Assembly (NCBI RefSeq): GCF_003586285.1 | Contig: NZ_QUBR01000001.1 | Coordinates: 310,001 to 374,000 of the forward strand | From: Aeromicrobium endophyticum | GTDB taxonomy: Bacteria > Actinomycetota > Actinomycetes > Propionibacteriales > Nocardioidaceae | Length of the DNA stretch: 64,000 nucleotides | Direction of reading: 5' to 3' | Part shown: positions 9,012 through 18,773 of the stretch, piece by piece | Position numbering within the stretch: position 1 is the stretch's first letter | Layout of the letters: the number at the start of each line of letters is the position of its first letter | The notes under the pieces: model-generated | Told to the model about the DNA's origin: nothing | Seen by the model: only the letters and a program-made list of their open reading frames with translations | The model's database searches: none | Program-made: the position numbers and the translations under genes

Positions 9012-9455
9012 TTACTGGGAGATCTGCGTGATCTCGAACGGCTGGGGCTTCTGGGCGGTGTGCGGGTGCTCGGGGCCGGAGTAGACCTTGAGCTTCGTGA
9101 TCAGCTGATCACCCAGACGGTTCTTGGGGAGCATGCCGCGGACCGACTTCTCGATGGCCTTGCGGGCGTCCTTGTCGAGCAGGTCACCGTAGGCGATGGA
9201 CTTGAGTCCGCCCGGGTAGCCGCTGTGACGGTAGGCGAGCTTGTCGGTGCGCTTGTTGCCCGACAGGGCGACCTTCTCGGCGTTGACGATGATGACGAAG
9301 TCGCCACCGTCGACGTGCGGGGCGTAGGTCGGCTTGTGCTTGCCGCGCAGCAGCGTCGCAGCCTGGACGGCGAGACGGCCCAGGACGATGTCCTCGGCGT
9401 CGATGACGTGCCACTGACGGGTGATGTCAGACGGCTTGGGGCTGAACGTGCGCAC
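9012..9455 (-). CDS. rplM: 50S ribosomal protein L13
   Basis: uL13, 147 aa from a GTG at 9455 preceded by GAAGG. The frame is open further upstream, but that part is not L13-like. Recognised by [36 protein letters not shown] and the late motif GMLPKNRLG. First gene of rplM-rpsI-glmM. A promoter with good -35 and -10 boxes lies about 100 bp upstream, facing this gene. Confidence 0.97.
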   Translation of the reverse strand: MRTFSPKPSDITRQWHVIDAEDIVLGRLAVQAATLLRGKHKPTYAPHVDGGDFVIIVNAEKVALSGNKRTDKLAYRHSGYPGGLKSIAYGDLLDKDARKAIEKSVRGMLPKNRLGDQLITKLKVYSGPEHPHTAQKPQPFEITQISQ

Positions 9456-9555
9456 GGCGTGACCTTCTCGTTCTTGGGGGTGGTGGCTGGTGATCTGCAT
9501 CCAGCGATGCGGTGGTCGGCGCCCGGACTCGAACGGCTGGGCACAACGACACACT

Positions 9556-9585
9556 AGGTTAACCGGCCACGACCGAGAAGGTCAA
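9556..9585 (-). promoter_or_regulatory. SigA-type promoter of rplM-rpsI-glmM
   Basis: On the minus strand TTGACC (9585-9580) and TAACCT (9561-9556) are separated by 18 nt. Both fit the vegetative consensus, TAACCT matching TAnnnT. This would give a leader of about 95 nt before the rplM GTG. The gltA gene starts in the opposite direction 155 bp away. Confidence 0.6.
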
Positions 9586-9630
9586 AACGAGGTGCCGCGC
9601 GACGGGCCAGGACGGCCCCGGGACGGACCC

Positions 9631-9656
9631 ACGTGAGGATGAGGCCCTCCTCACGT
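9631..9656. promoter_or_regulatory. Inverted repeat upstream of gltA, possible operator
   Basis: ACGTGAGGA (9631-9639) and TCCTCACGT (9648-9656) form a perfect 9-bp inverted repeat with an 8-nt centre. It lies about 85 bp before gltA and just before a TAGGTT -10-like box (9658-9663). Size and symmetry fit a dimeric regulator site; the regulator is unknown. Confidence 0.4.
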
Positions 9657-9676
9657 CTAGGTTGAGAGGAGACCGG

Positions 9677-9710
9677 CAACATCGCAGCCGCCCCACAACA
9701 TCGCAGCCGC
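9677..9710 (+). repeat. 15-bp direct repeat in the gltA 5' region
   Basis: CAACATCGCAGCCGC occurs at 9677-9691 and again at 9696-9710, a 19-bp period, between the inverted repeat and the ribosome binding site of gltA. It could be a regulator site, an RNA element in the leader, or a simple duplication. Confidence 0.6.
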
Positions 9711-9740
9711 TTCGTTCCTTCACGTCACAGGAGACCCATC

Positions 9741-11036
<1,296 letters not shown>

Positions 11037-11047
11037 CCGACCTGTTC

Positions 11048-11083
11048 GACGCCCCCGTCCCGCCTCGGCGGGGTGGGGGCGTC
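11048..11083. terminator. Bidirectional hairpin terminator
   Basis: GACGCCCCC (11048-11056) pairs with GGGGGCGTC (11075-11083). An inner CCCGCC/GGCGGG stem continues the helix. It lies between the convergent gltA and lipoprotein genes. No U-tract, as often in GC-rich actinobacteria. Confidence 0.75.
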
Positions 11084-11088
11084 GGCAT

Positions 11089-11676
11089 TCACGGCTGCTT
11101 GACCGCCATGAACACCGCCGCGAGACGGTGGCCGGTTCCCCGCGTGCGCATCTCCGCGAACATGCCGTACCGGTAGCCGTCGTGCTCGCTGTTCGGGTAC
11201 GTGAGGAACACGTCCGAGGTGCTGCCTCCGTCAGGCGCCCGGACAGAAGCCGCCTGCACGCACCGTCGATGCATCGTGCGCACCGACGGCACCCGTCCGA
11301 GCGACTCGTCCAGATCGCCCGGCAGGTGCTGGGCGTTGTCGCTGAACCACGCGGCGAGGTCGTCACAGGCATCGTCAGAGGTGCTCTGCGCGACGGTGCG
11401 CGACCATCCCGCGGCGTAGCGATCGCCGCCGGCGGGGCCCCGCTCGTCGGCCCCTGCGCCGCTGACGGCGACCTGGCCGCGCACCTCCTCGTAGTCGTCG
11501 CCGGCGACCTCGCTCAGCGCCTCGACGTCGTACCGCCACGCCGTCGAGCCGGCCCCGGGCGGCGAGACGCTCTGCAGGACGTCGGCGGGATCGCCGTCTC
11601 GCCCGGAGCACCCCGCGAGGGTGATGACCAGGACAGCTGCCAGTGGGACGACCGCCCGACCACGTCGTGTGTTCAC
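11089..11676 (-). CDS. Predicted lipoprotein of unknown function
   Basis: A 195-aa protein beginning (GTG 11676) with a basic n-region NTRRGR, a hydrophobic stretch and the lipobox LAGC at about residues 20-23. It should be exported and anchored to the outer face of the membrane. The mature part has several Cys residues (SDDACDDL, RRCVQAA) that could form disulfides. No family recognised. A CAGAGT box lies 6 nt before the GTG, supporting this start and leaderless expression. Divergent from truA, convergent with gltA. Confidence 0.7.
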   Translation of the reverse strand: MNTRRGRAVVPLAAVLVITLAGCSGRDGDPADVLQSVSPPGAGSTAWRYDVEALSEVAGDDYEEVRGQVAVSGAGADERGPAGGDRYAAGWSRTVAQSTSDDACDDLAAWFSDNAQHLPGDLDESLGRVPSVRTMHRRCVQAASVRAPDGGSTSDVFLTYPNSEHDGYRYGMFAEMRTRGTGHRLAAVFMAVKQP

Positions 11677-11682
11677 GTGACC

Positions 11683-11688
11683 ACTCTG
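11683..11688 (-). promoter_or_regulatory. -10-like box before the lipoprotein gene
   Basis: CAGAGT on the minus strand ends 6 nt before the GTG at 11676. It retains A2 and T6 of the -10 consensus; spacing is that of a leaderless transcript. Confidence 0.4.
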
Positions 11689-11748
11689 CCGAACGCTCGC
11701 TCGCCCGGTCCGGACCGGGCGAGCATCGCCCGCGGACGGGCGTCCCGA

Positions 11749-11754
11749 TAGCGT
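11749..11754 (+). promoter_or_regulatory. -10 box, probable leaderless start of truA
   Basis: TAGCGT ends 6 nt before the truA GTG at 11761. Full TAnnnT match with leaderless spacing; no clear -35. Confidence 0.5.
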
Positions 11755-11760
11755 GACGTC

Positions 11761-12552
11761 GTGCGCCTGCGACTCGACCTGTCCTACGACGGGACCGCCT
11801 TTCGCGGCTGGGCCGTCCAGCCGGGCCTGCGCACCGTCCAGGGCGAGATCGAGACGGCCCTCGCCACGATCCTGCGGATCGAGCACCCTCCCCCGCTCAC
11901 GTGCGCCGGCCGTACCGACGCCGGCGTGCACGCGCGCGGTCAGGTGGCCCACGTCGACCTCGACGACGTCGACCCGCCGACCCTCGAGCGGCGGCTTCGA
12001 CGGCTGCTTCCCGACGACATCGGCCTGCGGTCGCTGTCGATCGCCCCGGACGGCTTCGACGCCCGCTTCGCGGCTCTCGAGCGCCGCTACGTCTACCGCC
12101 TGTGCGACTCCCCCGCCGGCCCCGACCCGTTGGTGCGCGGCACGGTCGTCGGGTGGCGCCGACCGCTCGACGTCGAGGCCATGAACGCCGCGGCCGCCCA
12201 CCTGCTCGGAGAGCACGACTTCGCCGCCTTCTGCAAGCGCCGCGAGGGGGCGACCACCATCCGCACCCTGCTCGAGCTGACGGCTGTGCGCTCCGGCGAC
12301 CTGATCGAGACCACCGTGCGCGCCGACGCGTTCTGCCACTCGATGGTGCGAGCCCTGATGGGCGCCCTGGTCGCCGTGGGCGAGGGGCGCTTCGAGCCCG
12401 CCTGGTCGGGCCGGGTGCTGGCCACGGCGGCCCGCGACGCCAGGGTCACCGTGATGCCCGCCCACGGGCTGGTGCTCGAGCAGGTCACCTACCCCGACGA
12501 CGACGGCCTCGCCGCCCGCGCCGTGGCCGCACGACGGCGGCGCGACGCATGA
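11761..12552 (+). CDS. truA: tRNA pseudouridine(38-40) synthase
   Basis: Isomerises uridines 38-40 in the tRNA anticodon arm. The 263-aa protein has the catalytic Asp53 in [16 protein letters not shown], the LERRYVYRL block, and the late [15 protein letters not shown] motif. It starts with GTG preceded by a -10 box at leaderless distance. In many actinobacteria truA follows rplQ directly; here it is about 4.5 kb away on the opposite strand. A GNAT gene overlaps its stop codon as ATGA, so truA heads a four-gene operon. Confidence 0.95.
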   Translation: MRLRLDLSYDGTAFRGWAVQPGLRTVQGEIETALATILRIEHPPPLTCAGRTDAGVHARGQVAHVDLDDVDPPTLERRLRRLLPDDIGLRSLSIAPDGFDARFAALERRYVYRLCDSPAGPDPLVRGTVVGWRRPLDVEAMNAAAAHLLGEHDFAAFCKRREGATTIRTLLELTAVRSGDLIETTVRADAFCHSMVRALMGALVAVGEGRFEPAWSGRVLATAARDARVTVMPAHGLVLEQVTYPDDDGLAARAVAARRRRDA

Positions 12553-13046
12553 CCGTCCGCCTCCAGCCCCTCGACCCGCAGGCGTTCCGCGCGCTCGAGG
12601 CGGGCGATCGCGTCGTCGCCGAGCAGCTGATCGGCGCGCCCGTGCCCGACGAGTTCCAGGCACCTGTCGAGATCTGGACGTTCATGCTGCGGCTGCTGCG
12701 CGACGACCCGGCCCATGCCGACTGGCTCATGAACGCCGTGGTCGCCGAGGGCGTCATCGTCGGCAACGCCGGCTTCAAGGGCGCGCCGGTCGACGGCCAG
12801 GTCGAGCTCGGCTACCGCATCTCGTCCGCCCACCGCCGTCGCGGGCTCGCCGTGGTCGCGGTGACGCTGCTGCTCGACCGGGCGCGCCACGAGCCACTCG
12901 TCGACCGCGTCATCGCCCGCATCGCGCCAGACAACGAGGCCTCCGTGGGCGTCGTCACCAAGGCCGGCTTCGTCCCCGATGGCGAGTGGATGCATCCGCG
13001 CTGGGGCCGACAGCTGCAGTTCGTGCACCGCACCCCGTCGTCGTGA
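12549..13046 (+). CDS. GNAT family N-acetyltransferase
   Basis: A 165-aa single-domain GNAT of the RimJ-like type, seen from [21 protein letters not shown], the acetyl-CoA loop [14 protein letters not shown] and [19 protein letters not shown]. The acceptor substrate is unknown. Its ATG overlaps the truA stop by 4 bp, so it is translationally coupled to truA. YjbR-like and GH114 genes follow closely. The conserved core starts soon after the chosen ATG. Confidence 0.85.
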   Translation: MTVRLQPLDPQAFRALEAGDRVVAEQLIGAPVPDEFQAPVEIWTFMLRLLRDDPAHADWLMNAVVAEGVIVGNAGFKGAPVDGQVELGYRISSAHRRRGLAVVAVTLLLDRARHEPLVDRVIARIAPDNEASVGVVTKAGFVPDGEWMHPRWGRQLQFVHRTPSS

Positions 13047-13072
13047 GGCCCCTGCCCTGCCACACTGGTGCC

Positions 13073-13414
13073 ATGCCTGCCACGTGGGACGATCTGGTGG
13101 CCTTCGCCTCGACGCTGCCCGAGGTCGCCGAGTCGACGTCGTACGGCACGCCGGCGGTCAAGGTCGCCGGAAAGCTGATCGGACGCTTGCGCACCGAGTC
13201 CGACGGCCCGCTCGTCCTGCGCTGCTCCGCGAGCGACAAGGCCGCCCTGGTCGAGGGCGACGACCCGGCGTTCTTCACCACCTCCCACTACGACGGGTAC
13301 GACTACGTGCTGATCGATCTCGACCAGGTCGACGCCGACGAGCTGTTCGAGCTGGTCGACGACGCCTGGCACCTCGTCGCCCCGGCGAGGCTCCGTGCCG
13401 AGCGTGACGCATGA
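13073..13414 (+). CDS. MmcQ/YjbR family protein
   Basis: A 113-aa protein of the YjbR/MmcQ fold, a small DNA-binding-like domain of uncertain role. Family features are the N-terminal WDDLVAFASTLPEVAESTSYGTPAVKV, given here only as spanning residues 4-31, and the C-terminal pattern around LVDDAWHLVAPARL. The start at 13073 lies 26 bp after the GNAT stop and has CACACT seven bases upstream, a possible leaderless promoter. Its stop overlaps the next gene as ATGA. Confidence 0.75.
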   Translation: MPATWDDLVAFASTLPEVAESTSYGTPAVKVAGKLIGRLRTESDGPLVLRCSASDKAALVEGDDPAFFTTSHYDGYDYVLIDLDQVDADELFELVDDAWHLVAPARLRAERDA

Positions 13415-14187
13415 GCGGCCTGCTCGCGGCGATCGCCGCCGTCGTCGCGCTGACCGCGACTCCCGTGACCCTGCCTCCGACCGCCGGTGTCGCCGACTAC
13501 CAGCTCGGCGGGGCGTACCAGCCGGCCGCGAACGTGCAGATCGTGACCCGCGACCGGTCCGAGGCGCCCGCGCCCGGCCGCTACTCGATCTGCTACGTCA
13601 ACTCGTTCCAGACCCAGCCCGGCACGTTGCGATGGTGGAGGGCCAAGCACCCCTCGCTGCTGCTGCGCGATGCCCGTGGGCGGCTCGTCCGCGATCCAGG
13701 CTGGCCCGACGAGGTGCTGCTCGACATCCGCACGCCCGCTCGCCGTGCGGCGGTCGCACGAGTCAACCGGGCCTGGTTCGACCAGTGCCAACGCCGGGGC
13801 TTCCAGGCGGTCGAGCCCGACAACCTCGACTCGTGGACGCGGTCGAAGGGCCTGCTCCGCAAGCGCCACGCCGTCAGCCTCGCCCGCCGGCTGGTCCGCG
13901 AGGCGCATGCCTCGGGCACGGCGATCGCCCAGAAGAACGCGCCACAGCTCAGCAGGCTCGGCCTGGGATTCGACTTCGCCGTCGCCGAGGAGTGCGAGGT
14001 CTACCGCGAGTGCGGTGCCTACACCCGCACGTACGGCACGCGGCTGATCGAGATCGAGTACTCCGACAACGGCCGACGGGCGTTCGCCCGCGCATGCGTC
14101 AAGCGGTCGGGCCATGCGTCGATCCTGCTGCGCGACCGCGACGTCGTGCCCCGCGGCTCGCGGCACCACGTGTCGCGCACCTGCTGA
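13411..14187 (+). CDS. Secreted GH114-like endo-alpha-1,4-polygalactosaminidase
   Basis: A 258-aa protein with an N-terminal hydrophobic segment (residues 1-22) likely to be a signal peptide, followed by a TIM-barrel domain of the GH114/TM1410 type. Recognised blocks are ICYVNSFQTQPG, WPDEVLLDIR, GFQAVEPDNLDSW and FAVAEECEVYRECGAY; the Asp and Glu residues in these are the likely catalytic acids. Characterised relatives cleave galactosamine-containing exopolysaccharide. Coupled by ATGA to the YjbR-like gene. Only 1 bp separates its stop from the convergent anti-sigma gene, with no terminator between. Confidence 0.75.
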   Translation: MSGLLAAIAAVVALTATPVTLPPTAGVADYQLGGAYQPAANVQIVTRDRSEAPAPGRYSICYVNSFQTQPGTLRWWRAKHPSLLLRDARGRLVRDPGWPDEVLLDIRTPARRAAVARVNRAWFDQCQRRGFQAVEPDNLDSWTRSKGLLRKRHAVSLARRLVREAHASGTAIAQKNAPQLSRLGLGFDFAVAEECEVYRECGAYTRTYGTRLIEIEYSDNGRRAFARACVKRSGHASILLRDRDVVPRGSRHHVSRTC

Positions 14188-14188
14188 T

Positions 14189-14863
14189 TCACGACCCGAT
14201 GGCGGCCGAGATGACCTCGGTGCCCTCGTCGTCGGTGACGCGGAAGGCCGTGGCGTGATCCAGCAGCACCGACGAGCTCATGTCGCACACGATCTCGGTG
14301 CCGGCGACGCCGACGAACTCCCCCGCCTCACGGCTGGTGCCGTCGTCGGCGACGACCCACATGCGGAACCGCTCGCCCGCGGCCAGCCCGGAGGCCCGCA
14401 GCTTCACCTCGACCCCCCACGAGTGGTCGACCAGGCCTGCGGCGGCCGTGACGCCGGGTGCCGTCGTCACCTGGGGCACCGCGATCACCGTCGGGCCGGG
14501 GTCGTCACGCACGACGACGGCCGTGATGACGACCGCCGCGGCGACGGCGACCGCTGTCGCGGCCGCGCCCACAACACGACGTCGTCGGTGCGTCGCGCCG
14601 CCACGCCGCGGCAGCGCCTGTCGGATGCGCTCGTCGAGCCCTGGCGGCACCTCGCGCGACCACGCCGCGTCGGAGATGGTCTCGACGTCGACGGTGCGCA
14701 GCGCCCGCACCACGGGGCCGATCTCGGCCAGCTCGGCCGGGCAGGTCTCGCACGTCGCCAGGTGGAGGTCGACGTCGCGGCGCAGGCCCTCGTCGAGCTG
14801 ACCCAGCGCGTAGGCACCGAGCGCCTCGCGCAGCTCGTCGTGGACGTTGCCGACGGACGTCAT
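14189..14863 (-). CDS. Anti-sigma factor, RskA type
   Basis: A 224-aa membrane protein that should bind and inhibit the ECF sigma factor encoded immediately upstream. The N-terminal zinc anti-sigma domain has HLATCETC (His34, Cys38, Cys41). One transmembrane helix lies at about residues 97-118. The C-terminal extracytoplasmic RskA domain has GLVDHSWGVEVKL and ERFRMWVVADDG. ATGA overlap with the sigma gene fixes the start. Release of sigma probably depends on regulated proteolysis, as known for the family. Confidence 0.9.
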   Translation of the reverse strand: MTSVGNVHDELREALGAYALGQLDEGLRRDVDLHLATCETCPAELAEIGPVVRALRTVDVETISDAAWSREVPPGLDERIRQALPRRGGATHRRRRVVGAAATAVAVAAAVVITAVVVRDDPGPTVIAVPQVTTAPGVTAAAGLVDHSWGVEVKLRASGLAAGERFRMWVVADDGTSREAGEFVGVAGTEIVCDMSSSVLLDHATAFRVTDDEGTEVISAAIGS

Positions 14864-15459
14864 CGGTCGGTCACCATCTCGCTCGTCGCCTGCCTGAGCT
14901 GACGCAGCCCGTGGAACACGCGGCTGCGCAGCGTGCTGACCGACACGCCCAGGTCGGCGGCGACGTCGGCGTAGGAGCGGTCACGCAGGTACGTCTCGAC
15001 GATCGCCGTCCGGTGGTCGTGACTGATCAGACCGAGCGCCCAGGTGACCAGGTCGGCGTCGGCGACGCCCGCGCTGTGGTCGCTCATGTGGTCCTTCCGG
15101 AGGTCGTGGACGAGCGCGGGCAGCTCAGCGGCCCGCCGGCGCGCGGTCAGGATGTCGGCGACGACGTTGCGCGCGATGGCGAACAGCCAGGTGCGCAGCG
15201 AGGCAGCGGCTGGATCGTAGCGGTCGCCGGCCCGCCAGGCCCGCACGATGGTCTCCTGCACGACGTCCTGGGCCGCGGCGTCGTCCGCGAGCCGGGCGAG
15301 GGCGTAGCGGTACAGCTCGGCGCCGTGCCGCTCGTACCCCTCCCGCGCCAGGGCGTCCGGCGCGAGACGTCCACCCTCGCCGACGTCGCGAGCAGGCCGG
15401 GCAGTCCGCCGTGAGACCACCAGCGCTGCTCCTCTGCGTCGACGAGGGTCGGACGTCAC
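14860..15459 (-). CDS. ECF sigma factor (SigK/RskA-like pair)
   Basis: A 199-aa extracytoplasmic-function sigma factor. Region 2 runs about residues 42-105 (YERHGAELYRYALARL, ASLRTWLFAIARNVVAD). Region 4 is near the C-terminus (RSYADVAADLGVSVSTLRSR). The GTG at 15459 is the longest reasonable start; a shorter one about 15 codons downstream is possible. It lies between the DUF4394 gene (21 bp upstream) and its anti-sigma factor (4-bp overlap). Mycobacterial SigK/RskA is the closest known scheme, by architecture only. Confidence 0.9.
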   Translation of the reverse strand: MTSDPRRRRGAALVVSRRTARPARDVGEGGRLAPDALAREGYERHGAELYRYALARLADDAAAQDVVQETIVRAWRAGDRYDPAAASLRTWLFAIARNVVADILTARRRAAELPALVHDLRKDHMSDHSAGVADADLVTWALGLISHDHRTAIVETYLRDRSYADVAADLGVSVSTLRSRVFHGLRQLRQATSEMVTDR

Positions 15460-15480
15460 CCGGTCAGGGCGTGCGCAGCA

Positions 15481-16329
15481 TCATCGGGGCTGCGCGATCG
15501 CGATGTCCGCGATGTCCTTGTCGAACTGTGCCACCTTCGTGAACTTGCCGCTCAGCAGATTGACGCGGTAGAGCGTCGCCGCGCCGCCGTTGGTGGGACG
15601 CAGCGAGGCGAAGCCGACGTTGTCGGCCGTGCGCGTGCCCGAGTTGGACCCGACCACGTCGAAGCCGGCGACGGGTCCCTGACGCGGCCCGAAGCGTCCG
15701 GAGACGAGCAGGTTGCCGGAGTTGGCCGGCACCTGCTGCACGACCTGGTCGCGGACCGTGTCGAGGTCGAACAGGGTCGTGCCGGACGACGGATCGTTGT
15801 CGCTGTTGGTGTACGCCGCGGCCGTCACGCCGGTGGCGACCGCTCCCTCGTAGTTGAGCGCTCCGTCGACGGCGGTCGTGGGCGCCTTCTGGCTCACGTC
15901 GTGGCGCAGGTTCTGACCGGTGTCGCTGATGATGCGCAGCCGGTCGGCGGCGGGGTTGAAGTCGACGCCGAAGTGCGTGCCCTCGAGCGGGACGCTCAGC
16001 TGCGAGGCCTTGCGGACCTTGCCGTCGGCCCGGTACACGACGTAGATGCCGCCCTTGTTGCCCACGCCGTAGATCTTGTGATCGGCCGGACGCTCGTCGA
16101 TGCCGACCAGCCGGGTGTCGCCCGACAGGCCCTTGGCCTGTCCGAGCGCCTTGGTGCGCTTGCCCGTGGTCAGGCTGAAGACCGTGAGGTTCTTGCCGTT
16201 CGACGACAGGCCGATGGCCGTCTTGGGGACCGTGGCTGCCTCGGCCGAGCCGATCGCGGCCAGGCCGCTGCCTGCCGTGAGGGCCGTGACCGCTCCGAGA
16301 GCGACGAGATGACGTGTTCGCTGGCGCAT
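15481..16329 (-). CDS. Secreted DUF4394 protein
   Basis: A 282-aa exported protein with a signal peptide (residues 1-31, ending near AEAA) and a DUF4394 beta-propeller-like domain. Family blocks are VGIDERPADHKIYGVG, FGVDFNPAADRLRIISDTGQNLR and YTNSDNDPSSGTTLFDLDT. Start at ATG 16329 with GGAGG six bases upstream. It heads the operon with the ECF sigma and anti-sigma genes, so it may be both a target of and a partner in that signalling unit. No biochemical function is known to me for the domain. Confidence 0.8.
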   Translation of the reverse strand: MRQRTRHLVALGAVTALTAGSGLAAIGSAEAATVPKTAIGLSSNGKNLTVFSLTTGKRTKALGQAKGLSGDTRLVGIDERPADHKIYGVGNKGGIYVVYRADGKVRKASQLSVPLEGTHFGVDFNPAADRLRIISDTGQNLRHDVSQKAPTTAVDGALNYEGAVATGVTAAAYTNSDNDPSSGTTLFDLDTVRDQVVQQVPANSGNLLVSGRFGPRQGPVAGFDVVGSNSGTRTADNVGFASLRPTNGGAATLYRVNLLSGKFTKVAQFDKDIADIAIAQPR

Positions 16330-16437
16330 GAGTTCCTCCGATGTCCGGGACGGCGACGGTGCCGGCCTCACAGGGGTATACCCAGCAGACAGCGTCCGCG
16401 TTGACGATCCGCTGAACTTTCTCGACGCGCGCACTGC

Positions 16438-16443
16438 GAGACT
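16438..16443 (+). promoter_or_regulatory. -10-like box before the methyltransferase
   Basis: GAGACT ends 6 nt before the GTG at 16450 and keeps A2 and T6 of the -10 consensus. A TTGACG lies upstream at 16401-16406 but the spacing (31 nt) is too long for a normal -35. Confidence 0.35.
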
Positions 16444-16449
16444 GGCGGC

Positions 16450-17043
16450 GTGGCAGACCACTACTTCGATCCGGCTCCGGCCAGCGACGACCGCCGCCAC
16501 GAGGTGACCGCTGTCGTGTGGGGCCGTGAGCTGACGTTCACCACCTCGAGCGGCGTGTTCTCGCACGACGGCCTCGACAAGGCGACGGCGGTGCTGCTGC
16601 GCACCGGCACGGCCCCGTCCGGCGGCACGGTGCTCGACCTCGGCTGCGGCTGGGGGCCCATCGCGTGCTCCATCGCCTCGGCGTCCCCGGCCGCGACCGT
16701 CTGGGCGGTCGACGTCAACGAGCGGGCCCTCGAGCTGACTCGGCTCAACGCCGAGCACCTGGGCGTCGAGGTGCACGCCGCCCTGCCCGCCGAGGTGCCG
16801 ACGGACGTGGTGTTCGACCAGATCTGGTCGAATCCGCCGATCCGCGTCGGCAAGCAGGCCCTGCACGAGCTGTTGCTGCTGTGGCTCCCACGGCTGGCGC
16901 CGGGCGGGACGGCGCTGCTCGTCGTGGGCAAGAACCTCGGCTCGGACTCGCTGCAGCGCTGGCTGGTCGACCAGGGCTGGCCCACCGCGCGCCTCGGCAG
17001 CGAGAAGGGCTTCCGCGTCCTGGAGGTGCGTCGGGCGTCCTGA
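16450..17043 (+). CDS. Class I SAM methyltransferase, RsmC/RlmG-like
   Basis: A 197-aa methyltransferase of the small-subunit rRNA guanine-N2 family type. SAM-binding motif I is VLDLGCGWGPIACSIA and the acidic end of strand 2 is VDVNERA. The catalytic NPPI sequence WSNPPIRVGKQALHE marks it as an N-methyltransferase acting on guanine or adenine. It lacks the degenerate N-terminal half found in E. coli RsmC, as usual in actinobacteria. GTG start at 16450. Convergent with rplQ, separated by a hairpin terminator. Confidence 0.85.
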   Translation: MADHYFDPAPASDDRRHEVTAVVWGRELTFTTSSGVFSHDGLDKATAVLLRTGTAPSGGTVLDLGCGWGPIACSIASASPAATVWAVDVNERALELTRLNAEHLGVEVHAALPAEVPTDVVFDQIWSNPPIRVGKQALHELLLLWLPRLAPGGTALLVVGKNLGSDSLQRWLVDQGWPTARLGSEKGFRVLEVRRAS

Positions 17044-17082
17044 CGCACGAACGCCCGCCACCAGACGGTGACGGGCGTGCGT
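17043..17082. terminator. Bidirectional hairpin terminator
   Basis: CGCCCG (17052-17057) pairs with CGGGCG (17072-17077). An inner stem continues with one mismatch and an outer ACGCA/TGCGT pair extends it. It lies between the convergent methyltransferase and rplQ genes. Confidence 0.7.
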
Positions 17083-17095
17083 GGTGCGGCTGGGA

Positions 17096-17665
17096 CTACT
17101 TGGCCTCGGTGGCCTCGTCGTCGGTCGAGCTCTCGACCGTCTCGGCCGCCTCGGGGGCGTCCTCGGTGGCCTCGACCACGTCGACGTCGGTTCCGAGGTC
17201 GTCGGACGGAGCGTCCTCGGGATCGACGGCTGGCGTCTGCTCGGCCTCGACCGGAGCGGCCGGGGCGGTGGCGGACTTCTTCGGCGTCTGGTTCTGCGCG
17301 CCGAAGGCCTTGGCCTCCACGATCTCGATGACGGCCATGGGGGCGTTGTCGCCCTTGCGCGGCGCGACCTTCGTGATGCGCGTGTATCCGCCGGGACGGG
17401 TCGCCATGGCGGGACCGATCTCGGTGAACAGCGTGTGCAGGATGCTCTTGTCACGGATGACCTTGACGACCTGGCGGCGGTTGGCCACCGTGTCGTTCTT
17501 GGCCTTGGTGATGAGCGACTCCGCGTAGGGGCGCAGACGGCGGGCCTTGGCCTCCGTCGTGGTGATCTTGCCGTGCTCGAACAGGTTCTGCGCGAGGTTG
17601 GCCAGGATCAGGCGCTGGTGAGCCGGGCTACCGCCGAGGCGGGGTCCCTTGGTGGGGGTGGGCAT
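17096..17665 (-). CDS. rplQ: 50S ribosomal protein L17
   Basis: bL17, 189 aa. The conserved domain is residues 1-120, with [34 protein letters not shown] and [10 protein letters not shown]. The last 60 residues are an Ala/Glu/Asp-rich, strongly acidic tail not present in the 127-aa E. coli protein, but frequent in actinobacteria. Last gene of the infA-rpoA operon, 50 bp after rpoA. Confidence 0.97.
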   Translation of the reverse strand: MPTPTKGPRLGGSPAHQRLILANLAQNLFEHGKITTTEAKARRLRPYAESLITKAKNDTVANRRQVVKVIRDKSILHTLFTEIGPAMATRPGGYTRITKVAPRKGDNAPMAVIEIVEAKAFGAQNQTPKKSATAPAAPVEAEQTPAVDPEDAPSDDLGTDVDVVEATEDAPEAAETVESSTDDEATEAK

Positions 17666-17715
17666 GGTTGGTCTCCAGAATCAATCGGGCTGGGTTGCCG
17701 TGGTCGTGCAGTACG

Positions 17716-18726
17716 TCAGTACTGCTCGTCCTCGGCGAAGCTGGCGTCGTCGTCGTACGCGTCGATGGCCGCGGACGGGTCGAACCCGGCCGGGCTGTCC
17801 TTGAGCGCCAGACCCATCTCGCTGAGCTTGGCCTTGACCTCGTCGATCGACTTCGAACCGAAGTTGCGGATGTCGAGCAGGTCCTGCTCCGAGCGCGTGA
17901 TGAGCTCGCCCACGGTGTGGACGCCCTCGCGCTTGAGGCAGTTGTACGACCGCACCGTGAAGTTGAGGTCCTCGATCGGCAGGGCCAGGTCGGCAGCGAG
18001 CTGCTCGTCGACCGGGCTGGGACCGATGTCGATGCCCTCGGCCTCGACGTTGAGCTCGCGGGCCAGACCGAACAGCTCGACCAGGGTCGAGCCGGCCGAC
18101 GCGATGGCGTCGCGCGGGAGGATCGACTTCTTGGTCTCGACATCGATGACGAGCTTGTCGAAGTCGGTGCGCTGCTCGACGCGGGTGGCCTCGACCTTGT
18201 ACGTCACCTTCAGCACCGGCGAGTAGATCGAGTCGACCGGCATGCGGCCGATCTCTTCGTCGCCGGACTTGTTCTGCACGGCCGAGACATAGCCGCGGCC
18301 ACGCTCGACGACGAGCTCGATCTCGATCTTGCCCTTGGCGTTGAGCGTCGCGATGTGCAGGTCGGGGTTGTGGACCTCGACACCGGCGGGAGGCTGGATG
18401 TCGGCGGCGGTGACGCTGCCCTCACCCTCCTTGCGCAGGTACATCACGACGGGCTCGTCGTTCTCGGACGAGACGACGAGCTCCTTGAGGTTCAGGATGA
18501 TCTCGGTGACGTCCTCGGTCACGCCGGGGATCGTGGAGAACTCGTGGAGCACGCCGTCGATCTTGATCGAGGTGACGGACGCACCCGGGATCGACGAGAG
18601 CAGCGTGCGACGCAGCGAGTTGCCGAGGGTGTAGCCGAAGCCGGGCTCGAGGGGCTCGATGACGAACCGCGAACGGAACTCGTCGACGACCTCTTCGGAC
18701 AGGGCGGGGCGCTGGGCGATCAGCAT
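17716..18726 (-). CDS. rpoA: RNA polymerase alpha subunit
   Basis: Alpha subunit, 336 aa. The N-terminal domain for dimerisation and core assembly has [22 protein letters not shown]. After a linker (about 230-245) the C-terminal domain, which contacts UP elements and activators, has [22 protein letters not shown] and [17 protein letters not shown]. An acidic tail ends the protein. Start ATG 18726. A 13-bp perfect hairpin lies between rpsD and this gene and may set the relative output of rpoA. Confidence 0.98.
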   Translation of the reverse strand: MLIAQRPALSEEVVDEFRSRFVIEPLEPGFGYTLGNSLRRTLLSSIPGASVTSIKIDGVLHEFSTIPGVTEDVTEIILNLKELVVSSENDEPVVMYLRKEGEGSVTAADIQPPAGVEVHNPDLHIATLNAKGKIEIELVVERGRGYVSAVQNKSGDEEIGRMPVDSIYSPVLKVTYKVEATRVEQRTDFDKLVIDVETKKSILPRDAIASAGSTLVELFGLARELNVEAEGIDIGPSPVDEQLAADLALPIEDLNFTVRSYNCLKREGVHTVGELITRSEQDLLDIRNFGSKSIDEVKAKLSEMGLALKDSPAGFDPSAAIDAYDDDASFAEDEQY

Positions 18727-18773
18727 GGGTTTCTTCCTTTCCGGACCGACCTCTATTTGAAGGCCCGGGTCGC

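Noticed and set aside
9456-9554. N-terminal extension of L13 to an upstream ATG
   Set aside because: The extra 33 residues have no similarity to L13; GTG 9455 has a GAAGG site and gives the standard 147 aa.
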